From: JAISGQ01 sp045534445
GTDB taxonomy: Bacteria > Bacillota > Clostridia > Oscillospirales > Acutalibacteraceae
Length of the DNA: 64,000 bases
Direction of reading: 5' to 3'
Assembly (NCBI GenBank): GCA_045534445.1
Contig: JAZSJQ010000060.1
Location: 1-64,000 of the forward strand
Below the pieces are notes generated by a model. The model had not been told where the DNA came from. It did not search any database and was given only the letters and a program-made list of their open reading frames with translations. Position numbers and translations under genes: made by a program. Of the stretch, positions 51,525 through 59,914 are shown in pieces (within the stretch, counting starts at the first letter, position 1; every line of letters begins with the position of its first letter).

Positions 51525-52306
51525 CAGAACACCACCATTTCTCCCCCGTCGGGTGCAAGTACGGACAGGGTATAGTCATAGCCTATTTTCATACCCTCTT
51601 TTTTAAGAGCATCAAAAGCCGTTGTATAGGCAAGGTCAGGGGTGTTATTGTCCTGACTTATATGTCCGAGGAAAAATCTCGCCGTACCTTCCCTTACAAG
51701 CTCGGAAAGCTCTGCGGCACAGGCAGGATTTGAAAGATGTCCCATATCTGACAGTATCCGCTGCTTGGTCAGAGGCGGATAAGGTCCTCTGCGAAGCATT
51801 GCCTCATCATGGTTTGATTCTATTATCACTGCGTCACTGCCTCGTATGGCTTTTCGCACCGTTTCTGTCACATAGCCCATATCCGTTGCAAGGGCTATCT
51901 TTCTGCCGTCGGCAGTCAGCACCGTGTATCCGCAGCTTTCCGCGGCATCGTGCGAGGTCGTAAAGGAACTTATACTCATTTCGGGCAGATCTTTTCTGCC
52001 CTGCATCAGGTGGTATTCCACGCCCTCAAGATGTCCGTTACGATGCATTGCGCGGAGTGTGCCTTCAGTGGCATACACGGGAATATTATACTTTCCCGCA
52101 AACACGCGCACACCTGCTACATGGTCAATATGCTCGTGAGTTATGAATATTGCCGCTATACTTTCGGGAGATACCTCACGCTGTGAAAGTGCGGTGCATA
52201 TCTTTTTTGCACTGACTCCTGCGTCGATCATTATGTATCTGCCCGAGCAGCCTATAATTGTACAGTTTCCTTTGCTTGATGAAAAAAGAGAGCTTATGCG
52301 AGCCAA
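51524..52306 (-). CDS. MBL-fold hydrolase, WalJ/YycJ-like
   Basis: A 260-residue metallo-beta-lactamase-fold protein with the metal motif THEHIDH, further ligands in TSHDA and ATDMG, and a late GHISQDNN His. Start LFSSSKGNCTIIG is typical of the YycJ/WalJ exonuclease-like family linked to cell-wall stress and DNA repair. TTG start (52306) with GGAGGAG about 8 nt upstream. Operon: acyltransferase, this gene, rlmH. The WalRK two-component genes are not in this window. Confidence 0.9.
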   Translation of the reverse strand: MARISSLFSSSKGNCTIIGCSGRYIMIDAGVSAKKICTALSQREVSPESIAAIFITHEHIDHVAGVRVFAGKYNIPVYATEGTLRAMHRNGHLEGVEYHLMQGRKDLPEMSISSFTTSHDAAESCGYTVLTADGRKIALATDMGYVTETVRKAIRGSDAVIIESNHDEAMLRRGPYPPLTKQRILSDMGHLSNPACAAELSELVREGTARFFLGHISQDNNTPDLAYTTAFDALKKEGMKIGYDYTLSVLAPDGGEMVVF

Positions 52307-52330
52307 AAAATTACTCCTCCCGGTTATTTA

Positions 52331-53566
52331 TCAGACGCCGAAGAAGTCTATCGGCTTGCCTTTTGCCCACAGTCTGAGAGCATTGTAATTGAGCATATAC
52401 TTATAAGAGGAGCGAACACGCTCACTCTTTAAATCAATATATGTCTCTCCGCCCACAGAGAAGGAAAGATGGGTGCGGTTGGTTGCTCTGAGCTTTTCGA
52501 TCTTGTCAAAGTACCATACTTCGTCAATCCCTTCGCCGTGAAGCTCAAAACGGTCGGAATACATATAGAAGGTGCCCTTGCCTGCGGTCGCCTTTTCATG
52601 TGCCTTTTCGGACTCGATTATTATCTCATCCTCATCGACAAATATAGGAGTCTTGCCTGTCAGGTCATACTCGCCCTCTTCTATGCATCTGACGATCTCT
52701 TTTCTCTGCCAGTCGTCCCAATCAGTGATATTATCGAAAATTACGTCATCACCCTCGAAGAAGCCGTATTTGTTATATGTAACGGTGTAGCCGCAGGCTT
52801 TGCAGGAGAACGTATCCCCTTCACCGTGCATCTGACACATCTTTCCGCACTTCGGACATCTGTAAAGAGAGGTCTCAAGCTCTGCGGCAAGCTCCTTGCC
52901 CTTGTAGACATACATCTTGTCTCTCTGGGTCGCGTATGCATCGACCATAAGATTCTCGCAGATACACTCGTGAAGCTCACTGACACTCATCGCCGCTACT
53001 TCCTCTGCGGTCAGAGTTTTTCTCAGAACACACCACTCTCTGCCGCGACGCATGGTCTTTGCGGCAATGGGCTTCATAAGGAAGCTGCCTTCAATGCCGT
53101 AGAGATAAACGGGCAGACCAAGCTGCTTTACGAGCTTTGCGGTGGCAGGGGCTATGTAGCCTGTTCTGCCTGTATAGGTGCAGCCGCCCTCGGGGAATAT
53201 ACCGATACTGCCGCCCTCTTTCTTGCACTGCAGGATCTCCTTGATCGCCTTTAAGTCAAGCTGGGCTCTGGAAATTGCAATAGGACCGCAAGCCCAGTTT
53301 ATAAGCTTGCCTACCTTCCACTTGAGGATATGGTCACTGGCAACAAACTGGCATACGCCCGGAATGGACGCGGCAAGTCCTACGGTATCATAATCATTGT
53401 TATGGTTTGCAAGCACAACGTACTGCTTGAATCTGGGCGTTCCCTTGGGTTTTACGGTCTTTCTCCAGCCACACTTGAGGCGAATAAAAGCTCTTGCAAG
53501 GGGCTTGGCGACCGCGAATATAATCTTATGGCGTGTCAGGTTGTAGGTCTTCTTCTTTTTTGCCAT
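52331..53566 (-). CDS. Acyltransferase (PlsC type) with zinc ribbon and C-terminal extension
   Basis: A 411-residue protein. The N-terminal half is a lysophospholipid acyltransferase (PlsC) domain with the catalytic His55-x4-Asp60 (NHNNDYD) and FPEGG at 125-129. A zinc ribbon follows (Cys237, Cys240, Cys255, Cys258), then a beta-rich domain (about 320-400) with FYMYSDRFELHG character, possibly PH-like. The ATG at 53566 has GAGGTG 6 nt upstream. It would acylate a glycerophospholipid at the membrane face; the zinc ribbon and C-terminal domain are unusual additions. First gene of the operon with the MBL hydrolase and rlmH. Confidence 0.87.
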   Translation of the reverse strand: MAKKKKTYNLTRHKIIFAVAKPLARAFIRLKCGWRKTVKPKGTPRFKQYVVLANHNNDYDTVGLAASIPGVCQFVASDHILKWKVGKLINWACGPIAISRAQLDLKAIKEILQCKKEGGSIGIFPEGGCTYTGRTGYIAPATAKLVKQLGLPVYLYGIEGSFLMKPIAAKTMRRGREWCVLRKTLTAEEVAAMSVSELHECICENLMVDAYATQRDKMYVYKGKELAAELETSLYRCPKCGKMCQMHGEGDTFSCKACGYTVTYNKYGFFEGDDVIFDNITDWDDWQRKEIVRCIEEGEYDLTGKTPIFVDEDEIIIESEKAHEKATAGKGTFYMYSDRFELHGEGIDEVWYFDKIEKLRATNRTHLSFSVGGETYIDLKSERVRSSYKYMLNYNALRLWAKGKPIDFFGV

Positions 53567-53956
53567 ATCAATCACCTCGAATTTTTATCACATTACTTTG
53601 AATTTTAACATATTTTTTCTTTCATTACAATAAATTACGTCTTATTTTCTTTTCAGCGGTTCCAATCCCCCTTTCTGACAAGGTGCAATAACTGTAAGTT
53701 TATAATTTCACGTTTTTTCGTTAACATAAGCATAATAGTTTTCAACACTCAAAACCCGCATAGTTGAGCCGTTTTCGTTTTTTGAACTCACGGAGCAATG
53801 CTACTTTTCCACGTTTTCCACCGAGTTTTCCACATTAATTATGTCAACGCTTCTTGTCAGTGCAAAATTACGGAGGGTAATTCTGAATAACATCTTCCGT
53901 ACTGTCAATAATCCTTGCAGGTAATACTTACTTTTGATGGAAGAAGGTTGCTTTTT
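53567..53956. other. Divergent intergenic region with tandem DnaA-box-like sites
   Basis: 390 nt without a gene, between divergent operons. It is A+T-rich at 53600-53660. Three near-tandem 9-mers resemble the DnaA box TTATCCACA: TTTTCCACG (53805-53813), TTTTCCACC (53814-53822) and TTTTCCACA (53826-53834). The last matches at 8 of 9 positions. No dnaA, dnaN or rpmH lies nearby, so this is not shown to be oriC. Both flanking promoters should be here, but none is clear. Confidence 0.45.
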
Positions 53957-54265
53957 ATGATACGTTCGGTAAGCCGCTTTGCAGTTGAGATAAACAAGCC
54001 CGACAGCCCATACTTTGAGCGCGTGATATGCTTTGTACGCCCTCAGTACGCCGAAAACGGAAGCATAGACCTGCACCGCGCCGCCTGCGAATGCATCAGT
54101 GAGATAAACGACGGTATCGAATGCTGTTCGGAAGCCTCCGGCGACACCGAAGAAAAGAATCCATTTCTCGAAAAATTTCTCGGACTGCCCAGATGGGCGC
54201 TTATGGCAGGCGCCGCACTTCTCGGCTCGGTTCTTACCATGCTGGGGATACTGCTCATATTCTGA
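53957..54265 (+). CDS. Small hypothetical protein with C-terminal membrane anchor
   Basis: A 102-residue protein of no recognised family. Residues 1-72 are soluble with four Cys (including ECCSEAS); one membrane helix (about 80-101) closes the protein, so it is tail-anchored. AGAAGG lies 9 nt before the ATG. It is followed by the DUF6512-like gene after 42 nt, probably in the same transcript. No function suggested. Confidence 0.7.
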   Translation: MIRSVSRFAVEINKPDSPYFERVICFVRPQYAENGSIDLHRAACECISEINDGIECCSEASGDTEEKNPFLEKFLGLPRWALMAGAALLGSVLTMLGILLIF

Positions 54266-54278
54266 TTTTCCTCAGCGT

Positions 54279-54309
54279 ATATATCAGATGAAACGGAGGT
54301 CTGATATAT
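54279..54309 (+). promoter_or_regulatory. Hairpin enclosing the ribosome binding site of the DUF6512-like gene
   Basis: A 10-bp perfect inverted repeat (54279-54288 with 54300-54309) has an 11-nt loop that displays the CGGAGG ribosome binding site. The ATG (54308-54310) overlaps the end of the 3' arm. Folding would expose the Shine-Dalgarno sequence yet hide the start codon, so it could tune translation. Confidence 0.6.
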
Positions 54310-54886
54310 GCAAAATTTAGCTTCAGTAAAACAGATATCACTAAGTGAAAAAACACGCACTATTCTCGTCAGCACTGCAGGTATTGCCGTGTGCTTCGCA
54401 CTTTCGGCTTTTCTGCACTTCGCATACAGGCTCAGCGGCAGTAACATCCTTGTCGCTGTGTTTGCATCTGTCAACGAAAGCGTCTGGGAGCACGTCAAGG
54501 GTCTTGTTATTCCGTTCCTTCTCTGGAGCATTGCGGAATACTACCTTCTCAAGCCACATTTCAAGCGGCTCATCGTCGCGAGATGTGCAGGCACTCTTAC
54601 GATCATACTCCTGACAGTGTGCTTTTTCTTTGTCTACAGCGGAGTATGGGGCAGCCATGTTCTGTGGATAGACATTGTTTCTGCATTTCTATGGGTTGCC
54701 TGCGGTGAGCTTGTGAGCATAAGGATCATCAATTCCGACAAAAATGTCAGCGATATTTTCCCGATTTCTGCCGCTCTTCTCTGCCTTATTATCGTTATGC
54801 TCCTCTGCTTTTCTGTCAGCCCTCCCAAAATAGGGCTGTTCAGAGATCCTGTAACTCAGCTTTACGGACTTGAGACCAGACCGTAA
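54308..54886 (+). CDS. DUF6512-like membrane protein
   Basis: A 192-residue protein with about five membrane helices. The SVNESVWEHVKGLVIP motif after the second helix is characteristic of DUF6512 proteins of Clostridia, which have no assigned function. GGAGG lies 7 nt before the ATG, inside a hairpin loop. Likely co-transcribed with the small tail-anchored protein before it. Confidence 0.82.
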   Translation: MQNLASVKQISLSEKTRTILVSTAGIAVCFALSAFLHFAYRLSGSNILVAVFASVNESVWEHVKGLVIPFLLWSIAEYYLLKPHFKRLIVARCAGTLTIILLTVCFFFVYSGVWGSHVLWIDIVSAFLWVACGELVSIRIINSDKNVSDIFPISAALLCLIIVMLLCFSVSPPKIGLFRDPVTQLYGLETRP

Positions 54887-54954
54887 GTAAATACAAAAAT
54901 CATCGTATTTTTGCGTGTCAATTTGGTTCTGCACATAAAATTCTCTTCTTTGTC

Positions 54955-54983
54955 TTGACTGCGGCACTTCAATACGTTAAACT
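54955..54983 (+). promoter_or_regulatory. Promoter of the DUF1015 gene
   Basis: TTGACT (54955-54960), a 17-nt spacer and TAAACT (54978-54983), about 35 nt before the start. Confidence 0.65.
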
Positions 54984-55021
54984 GTATCAGTAAAATACAG
55001 AAACGAAAGGTTGCAGTTACC

Positions 55022-56299
55022 ATGGCTATTGTAAAAGGCTTCAACGGTATGCGCTTCTCTGAAGCTGCAGGTACCCTCGAATCCCTCACCTGCCCTCCCT
55101 ATGACATCATCAGCGAGGAGCAGCGTCTTGCTTTCCTCGAAACCAACAAGAACAACGTTATCCGTCTTGAGCTTCCCAAGGGCGACGATCCCTATGCTCA
55201 GGCAGGCGCAACTCTCAAGGAGTGGCTTGAAAACGGTACTCTCGTCCGCGAGGGCAAGGATTCTGTCTACATCTACGAGGAAGAGTTCAAGGTAAAGGAC
55301 ACCGTTATGTCCATAAAGGGCATGATCGCTGCTGTAAAGCTTGAAGAGTTCAGCAAGGGCATTGTTCTTCCCCACGAGGAAACTCTCTCCAAGGCAAAGA
55401 CCGACAGACTCAATCTTATGAAGGCTACAGGCTGTAACTTCTCTCAGATATATTCCCTCTACATGGACGATGAAGGTAAGACCAAGGCTAAGATCGATGA
55501 TTATTCTGACGGCACTCCCGATCTTGAGCTTACCGATGAGGCAGGCGTTACACACCGTATGTGGATAATCTCCAACCCCTCTATGGTCGAAAAGCTCTGC
55601 GCTGATTTTGCTGACAGAAAGCTCTACATAGCCGACGGTCATCACCGTTATGAGACCGGCATCAACTACCGCAACTACTGCCGTGAAAACGGCACCCCCG
55701 AAGGTGCTGACAGCGACTACATCATGATGATGCTCGTTGATATGGAAAATGACGGTCTTGTTGTTTTCCCCACTCACAGACTTGTTCGTGATCTTGAAAA
55801 CTTCGATAAGGACGCTATGCTCAAGAAGGCTTCTGAGAACTTTGATATCACTCACGAAACAGGCGTTGACACCATCGAAGATAAGCTCGATGCTTACTAC
55901 AAGGAAGGCAAGAAGGCTTACGCTCTCTACTGCGGCGGCGACGAATGGGATCTTCTCGTTCTCCGTGATATCGCTGTTATGGAAAATGTTCTTCCCGGCT
56001 GCTCCGATGCTCTCCGCGGTCTTGATGTAAGTGTTCTTCACTCTCTCGTTCTTGAGAACTGCCTCGGAATCGACAAAGAAAACATGGCTGCTCAGATCAA
56101 CCTCACCTACACCAGAGTATTTGACGAGGCAATCGAAGGCGTAAAGAGCGGCAAGTTCCAGTGCTCCTTCATTCTCAACCCCACAAGAGTTGAGGAGATC
56201 CGTGATGTTGCTGCTGCAGGCGAGAAGATGCCTCAGAAGTCCACTTACTTCTATCCCAAGCTCATCACCGGTATGGTTATGAACCGTTTCGGCGAATAA
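55022..56299 (+). CDS. DUF1015 family protein (SerK/SbnI-like)
   Basis: A 425-residue cytosolic protein of the DUF1015 family. Typical motifs are CPPYDIISEEQR near the start and YIADGHHRYETGINYR in the middle. Some members are free-serine kinases (archaeal SerK, staphylococcal SbnI), so a serine-kinase role is possible; no serine pathway gene is adjacent to support it. The codon choice is uniformly optimal, suggesting high expression. Monocistronic, AAAGG-type ribosome binding site, followed by a terminator-like hairpin. Confidence 0.9.
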   Translation: MAIVKGFNGMRFSEAAGTLESLTCPPYDIISEEQRLAFLETNKNNVIRLELPKGDDPYAQAGATLKEWLENGTLVREGKDSVYIYEEEFKVKDTVMSIKGMIAAVKLEEFSKGIVLPHEETLSKAKTDRLNLMKATGCNFSQIYSLYMDDEGKTKAKIDDYSDGTPDLELTDEAGVTHRMWIISNPSMVEKLCADFADRKLYIADGHHRYETGINYRNYCRENGTPEGADSDYIMMMLVDMENDGLVVFPTHRLVRDLENFDKDAMLKKASENFDITHETGVDTIEDKLDAYYKEGKKAYALYCGGDEWDLLVLRDIAVMENVLPGCSDALRGLDVSVLHSLVLENCLGIDKENMAAQINLTYTRVFDEAIEGVKSGKFQCSFILNPTRVEEIRDVAAAGEKMPQKSTYFYPKLITGMVMNRFGE

Positions 56300-56374
56300 G
56301 GCGGAAAACTCTTAAAAAGCGCATTGTCATGCGTCTTTTGCCCTCTTTTTCGCACAGCTCGATTTTTCACTTAT

Positions 56375-56408
56375 AAAAACCGTCCCTCCGCATGGTTGGG
56401 CGGTTTTT
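56375..56408 (+). terminator. Terminator after the DUF1015 gene
   Basis: Stem AAAAACCG-T-CCC with GGGCGGTTTTT, one bulged base, then T residues. Confidence 0.78.
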
Positions 56409-56543
56409 ACGCTGATTTATACACTTTCTGTTTTTTGTCTGCATTAACAAAAAATAATTATTTTTCTATAGATTTAAAGATTTATATCGTGTAGAATACT
56501 TTCCGAAGTAAATACTTATATTCAGAAAGGATAGAAGTACAAT

Positions 56544-59207
56544 ATGAAAGAGTATTTAAAGGACGTCTCTGAGGTTCTTTCCGTACAGAAAACCTCTCCT
56601 GACGGTCTCAGCAGTGCAGATGCCTCTGCCCGACTTGCTCAGTACGGTCTCAACAAGCTGGCTGAAGCAAAAAAGACAAGCCTTCTGATGAGATTTATCA
56701 AATCTCTCTCCGACCCCATGATACTTGTTCTTCTCGCTGCTGCCGCAATTTCCGCAGTAACAGAGATCATTGAACATGAGGGTCCCGGCGCTGCTATCCC
56801 CACTGACGCAATTATTATTCTCATTGTTGTTATCATCAACTCCATCCTCAGCGTTGTTCAGGAATCCAAGGCAGAGGCCGCTATTGAAGCGCTCTCTGAA
56901 ATGACTGCCGCTCATTCAAAGGTAATCCGCGACGGCAAGTCTGTTGTTATTCCTGCCGCAGAGCTTGTTCCCGGCGATATCGTTATTCTTGACGCAGGCG
57001 ATGCTGTCCCGGCTGACGGACGTATCATCGAATGTGCAAGCATGAAGGCTGAGGAAGCCGCTCTTACCGGTGAATCCGTACCCGTTGACAAGAAGATCGA
57101 TGCTATCAGCGGCGGCGAAAACGGTGATGTTCCTCTCGGTGACCGCAAGAACATGGTTTACACCGGCAGTACCATTGTTTACGGTCACGGCAAGATGGTC
57201 GTTACCGGCACCGGCATGAATACCGAAATGGGTAAGATAGCAAACGCTATCGCAACCGCAGAGGAAGGTCAGACTCCCCTCCAGCGCAAGCTTTCCGAGC
57301 TGAGCCGCCTTCTCACTTTCCTTGTACTGGGAATCTGCGTTGTTCTCTTTGTTTTCAAGCTTGTAAAGGGTGCTGTCACCGACGGCGTTGACACCCATCT
57401 GGTGCTTGACACCTTCATGGTTGCAATCTCCCTTGCTGTTGCGGCTATCCCTGAGGGTCTGGCTGCTGTTGTTACCATCGTTCTCTCCATGGGCGTTACC
57501 AAGATGTCTAACCGCAATGCTGTTATCCGCAAACTTACCGCTGTTGAGACTCTCGGCTGTACCCAGATAATCTGCTCCGACAAGACCGGTACTCTGACAA
57601 TGAACAAGATGACCGTTGTTGAGGATTCTTCCGATGACAAGGCTCTCCTTGCAAAGGCTATGTGCCTCTGCTGTGATGCTGTCCTCAACGAGGAGACCGG
57701 CAATTCCGATATAGGCGACCCCACCGAGTGCGCTCTTGTCAACCACGCTTACAAGATGGATATGGCAAAGCCTGCTCTTGAGGCTGCCGCTCCCAGAATC
57801 GGCGAAGCTCCCTTCGATTCCATGCGTAAGATGATGACTACCGTTCACAATGAGAACGGCAAGATCGTTCAGTATACCAAGGGTGCTACCGATGTTATCC
57901 TCAGCCGCTGCACCACCTGCCTTGAAAACGGCAAGGCTGTTCCTATGACTGAGGACAAGAAGAAGGCTATTGTTGCAGAAAACAAGGCTATGGCCGACAG
58001 AGCTCTCCGTGTTCTCTGTGCCGCTGTAAGATACTGGGATTCCGAGCCTGAAAGCTATGAGGACACCTTCCTTGAGAAGGATCTCTGCTATGTAGGTATC
58101 GTCGGCATGATCGACCCTGTTCGTCCTGAGGTCGTTGCTGCTGTTGAAGAGTGCCGCAGCGCTCATGTACGTCCCATCATGATTACCGGCGACCACATCG
58201 ACACCGCTACTGCTATCGCACACACCCTCGGAATTCTCGACGGCGGCAAGAAGGCTATCACAGGCGCTGAGCTCGATAAGATCAGCGATGAGCAGCTTGC
58301 AGAGGACATCGAGCTTTACTCTGTATACGCCCGTGTACAGCCTGAGCATAAGACAAGAATCGTCAACGCATGGCGCTCTAAGGGCATGATCACCGCTATG
58401 ACCGGTGACGGCGTCAACGATGCTCCCTCCATCAAGAGCGCTGACATAGGCGTTGGCATGGGTATTACCGGTACCGACGTTACAAAGAACGTTGCTGACA
58501 TGGTTCTTGCAGACGACAACTTTGCAACAATCGTTACCGCTGTTGAGGAAGGCAGAAGAATCTACGACAATATACGTAAGACCATTCAGTTCCTCCTCGC
58601 TTCAAACCTCTCCGAGGTTATTGCGATATTCGTTTCCACCCTCATTGGATTCACTATCCTCAAGCCCCCTCATCTTCTCTGGATCAACCTCATCACAGAC
58701 ACCTTCCCTGCTCTTGCACTCGGTACCGAGCAGGCAGAAAAGAACATCATGAAGCGTGCTCCCCGTGATTCAAAGGAAGGCGTATTCGCAGGCGGCATGA
58801 TGCTTGACATCGTGCTTCAGGGTGCTATTGTTGCTGTGCTTACACTGATCGCATTTTTCATCGGTCATGCACTTGACCCCAATCCCAACGGTCTTGAAAG
58901 CGATTATGGCATTACCATGGCATTCCTCACCCTGTCCATGACTGAGGTCTTCCATTCCTTCAATATGCGCTCCAGAAGACAGTCTGTATTCGCTCTCAAG
59001 AGCCACAATAAGCTTCTCTGGATCACCATGCTTATCTCCTTCCTGCTGACCACCGTAGTTGTTCTCACTCCCGTGGGCTCCATCTTCGGCTTCACAGGCA
59101 TCAAGTTCTACGAGTATGCTATCGGCGTAGGTCTTGCAATTACCATTATTCCTATCGTTGAATTCATCAAGTTCATTCAGCGCAAGACCGGTCACGGCGA
59201 GGAATAA
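56544..59207 (+). CDS. P-type Ca2+-transporting ATPase (SERCA/PMR1-like)
   Basis: An 887-residue P2-type ATPase with ten membrane helices. Catalytic parts: LTGESVPVDK (actuator), phosphorylation Asp346 in CSDKTGTLT, KGATDVIL (nucleotide domain), ITGDHIDTA and TGDGVNDAPSIKSADIGV (hinge). Calcium-site residues match SERCA: AIPEGLAAVV in M4, ASNLSEVIAIF in M5 (Asn, Glu), NLITDTFPALALG in M6 (Asn, Thr, Asp) and EVFHSFNMRS in M8 (Glu). Both Ca2+ sites therefore look intact. It exports Ca2+ from the cytosol. The start is ATG with AGAAAGGA upstream. Monocistronic, with a terminator after it. Confidence 0.95.
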   Translation: MKEYLKDVSEVLSVQKTSPDGLSSADASARLAQYGLNKLAEAKKTSLLMRFIKSLSDPMILVLLAAAAISAVTEIIEHEGPGAAIPTDAIIILIVVIINSILSVVQESKAEAAIEALSEMTAAHSKVIRDGKSVVIPAAELVPGDIVILDAGDAVPADGRIIECASMKAEEAALTGESVPVDKKIDAISGGENGDVPLGDRKNMVYTGSTIVYGHGKMVVTGTGMNTEMGKIANAIATAEEGQTPLQRKLSELSRLLTFLVLGICVVLFVFKLVKGAVTDGVDTHLVLDTFMVAISLAVAAIPEGLAAVVTIVLSMGVTKMSNRNAVIRKLTAVETLGCTQIICSDKTGTLTMNKMTVVEDSSDDKALLAKAMCLCCDAVLNEETGNSDIGDPTECALVNHAYKMDMAKPALEAAAPRIGEAPFDSMRKMMTTVHNENGKIVQYTKGATDVILSRCTTCLENGKAVPMTEDKKKAIVAENKAMADRALRVLCAAVRYWDSEPESYEDTFLEKDLCYVGIVGMIDPVRPEVVAAVEECRSAHVRPIMITGDHIDTATAIAHTLGILDGGKKAITGAELDKISDEQLAEDIELYSVYARVQPEHKTRIVNAWRSKGMITAMTGDGVNDAPSIKSADIGVGMGITGTDVTKNVADMVLADDNFATIVTAVEEGRRIYDNIRKTIQFLLASNLSEVIAIFVSTLIGFTILKPPHLLWINLITDTFPALALGTEQAEKNIMKRAPRDSKEGVFAGGMMLDIVLQGAIVAVLTLIAFFIGHALDPNPNGLESDYGITMAFLTLSMTEVFHSFNMRSRRQSVFALKSHNKLLWITMLISFLLTTVVVLTPVGSIFGFTGIKFYEYAIGVGLAITIIPIVEFIKFIQRKTGHGEE

Positions 59208-59220
59208 ATCATATGATTCA

Positions 59221-59249
59221 AAGGGCTTCCCTTGTGGGAAGCCCTTTTG
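59221..59249 (+). terminator. Terminator of the Ca2+ ATPase gene
   Basis: An 11-bp perfect stem (59221-59231 with 59236-59246) and T residues. Confidence 0.9.
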
Positions 59250-59304
59250 TTATATTTCACAAAGTCTGCACCGTTTCACTGCACATATTTCACAAGTGAA
59301 AATG

Positions 59305-59333
59305 TTGACTTGTGCTGTGCGTTGTGATAGACT
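59305..59333 (+). promoter_or_regulatory. Promoter of the marR-ABC operon
   Basis: TTGACT (59305-59310), a 17-nt spacer and TAGACT (59328-59333), with TG one base upstream (extended -10). The start point is expected near 59340. Confidence 0.7.
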
Positions 59334-59341
59334 ATCAAACA

Positions 59342-59370
59342 GTTAAACGGTTAATTATTAGTCGGTTAAT
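59342..59370. promoter_or_regulatory. Probable MarR operator repeats
   Basis: CGGTTAAT occurs twice in direct repeat (59348-59355 and 59363-59370), and a related GTTAAA lies at 59342. They cover the transcription start and early leader of the marR-ABC operon, where repressor binding would block transcription. Confidence 0.5.
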
Positions 59371-59389
59371 TTGTTTCGGAGGTGACGTT

Positions 59390-59914
59390 TTGCCCATAGA
59401 AAAAAGGGATATCCTGAGTAAAATAACTCAGCTTCAGCTTATTAAAAAGCTTGCGGTACAGCAGGAAGACTTCGGGCTCTATTACGGGCAGTTTCCCGTT
59501 ATTGAAACCGTCCGCTGTCACGACGGCTGCACCCAGAAGGAGCTTGCAGATATGCTGATGGTCAGCCCTGCTTCTGTTGCAGTTTCTGCAAAGCGCCTTG
59601 AGAAATCAGGTCTTCTCGTGCGAAAGACCGATGAATCCAACGCTCGATGCAACCGCCTCTCCATAACCGATGAGGGGCTCAGGATAAGCAATCACTGCCG
59701 CGGTATTTTTAAGAAGATCGACGATCGTGCCTTTGAAGGTTTTTCCGACAGCGATCTTGATGGATTTGTCTCTTATCTTGACAGGATAATCGTAAATCTC
59801 GGCGGCGAGACCGACCGCAACGGTCCCTGCGTCATAGCAAAGCTTGCAGGCGAAGTCGCGGATAATGACAGAAAACTTACAATGAATCAGGAGGAAGATG
59901 CAGACAATGGTTAA
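59390..59914 (+). CDS. MarR-family transcriptional regulator
   Basis: A 174-residue winged-helix regulator. The helix-turn-helix reads CTQKELADMLMVSPASVAVSAKRLEKSGLL (about 50-80, in two parts), followed by the wing RKTDESNARCNRLSITDEG and a dimerisation helix. TTG start (59390) with GGAGG 7 nt upstream. It overlaps the first ABC gene by 17 nt and is its probable repressor; MarR proteins usually release DNA on binding a small, often toxic, ligand that the downstream exporter removes. Confidence 0.92.
   Translation: MPIEKRDILSKITQLQLIKKLAVQQEDFGLYYGQFPVIETVRCHDGCTQKELADMLMVSPASVAVSAKRLEKSGLLVRKTDESNARCNRLSITDEGLRISNHCRGIFKKIDDRAFEGFSDSDLDGFVSYLDRIIVNLGGETDRNGPCVIAKLAGEVADNDRKLTMNQEEDADNG

Noticed and set aside
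53567..53956. oriC
   Set aside because: DnaA-box-like repeats are present, but no dnaA, dnaN or rpmH genes are near and strand bias in the window is mixed. Kept only as a lower-interest finding.
56916..58349. 477-codon open frame opposite the Ca2+ ATPase
   Set aside because: A shadow frame caused by biased third positions in a highly expressed gene.
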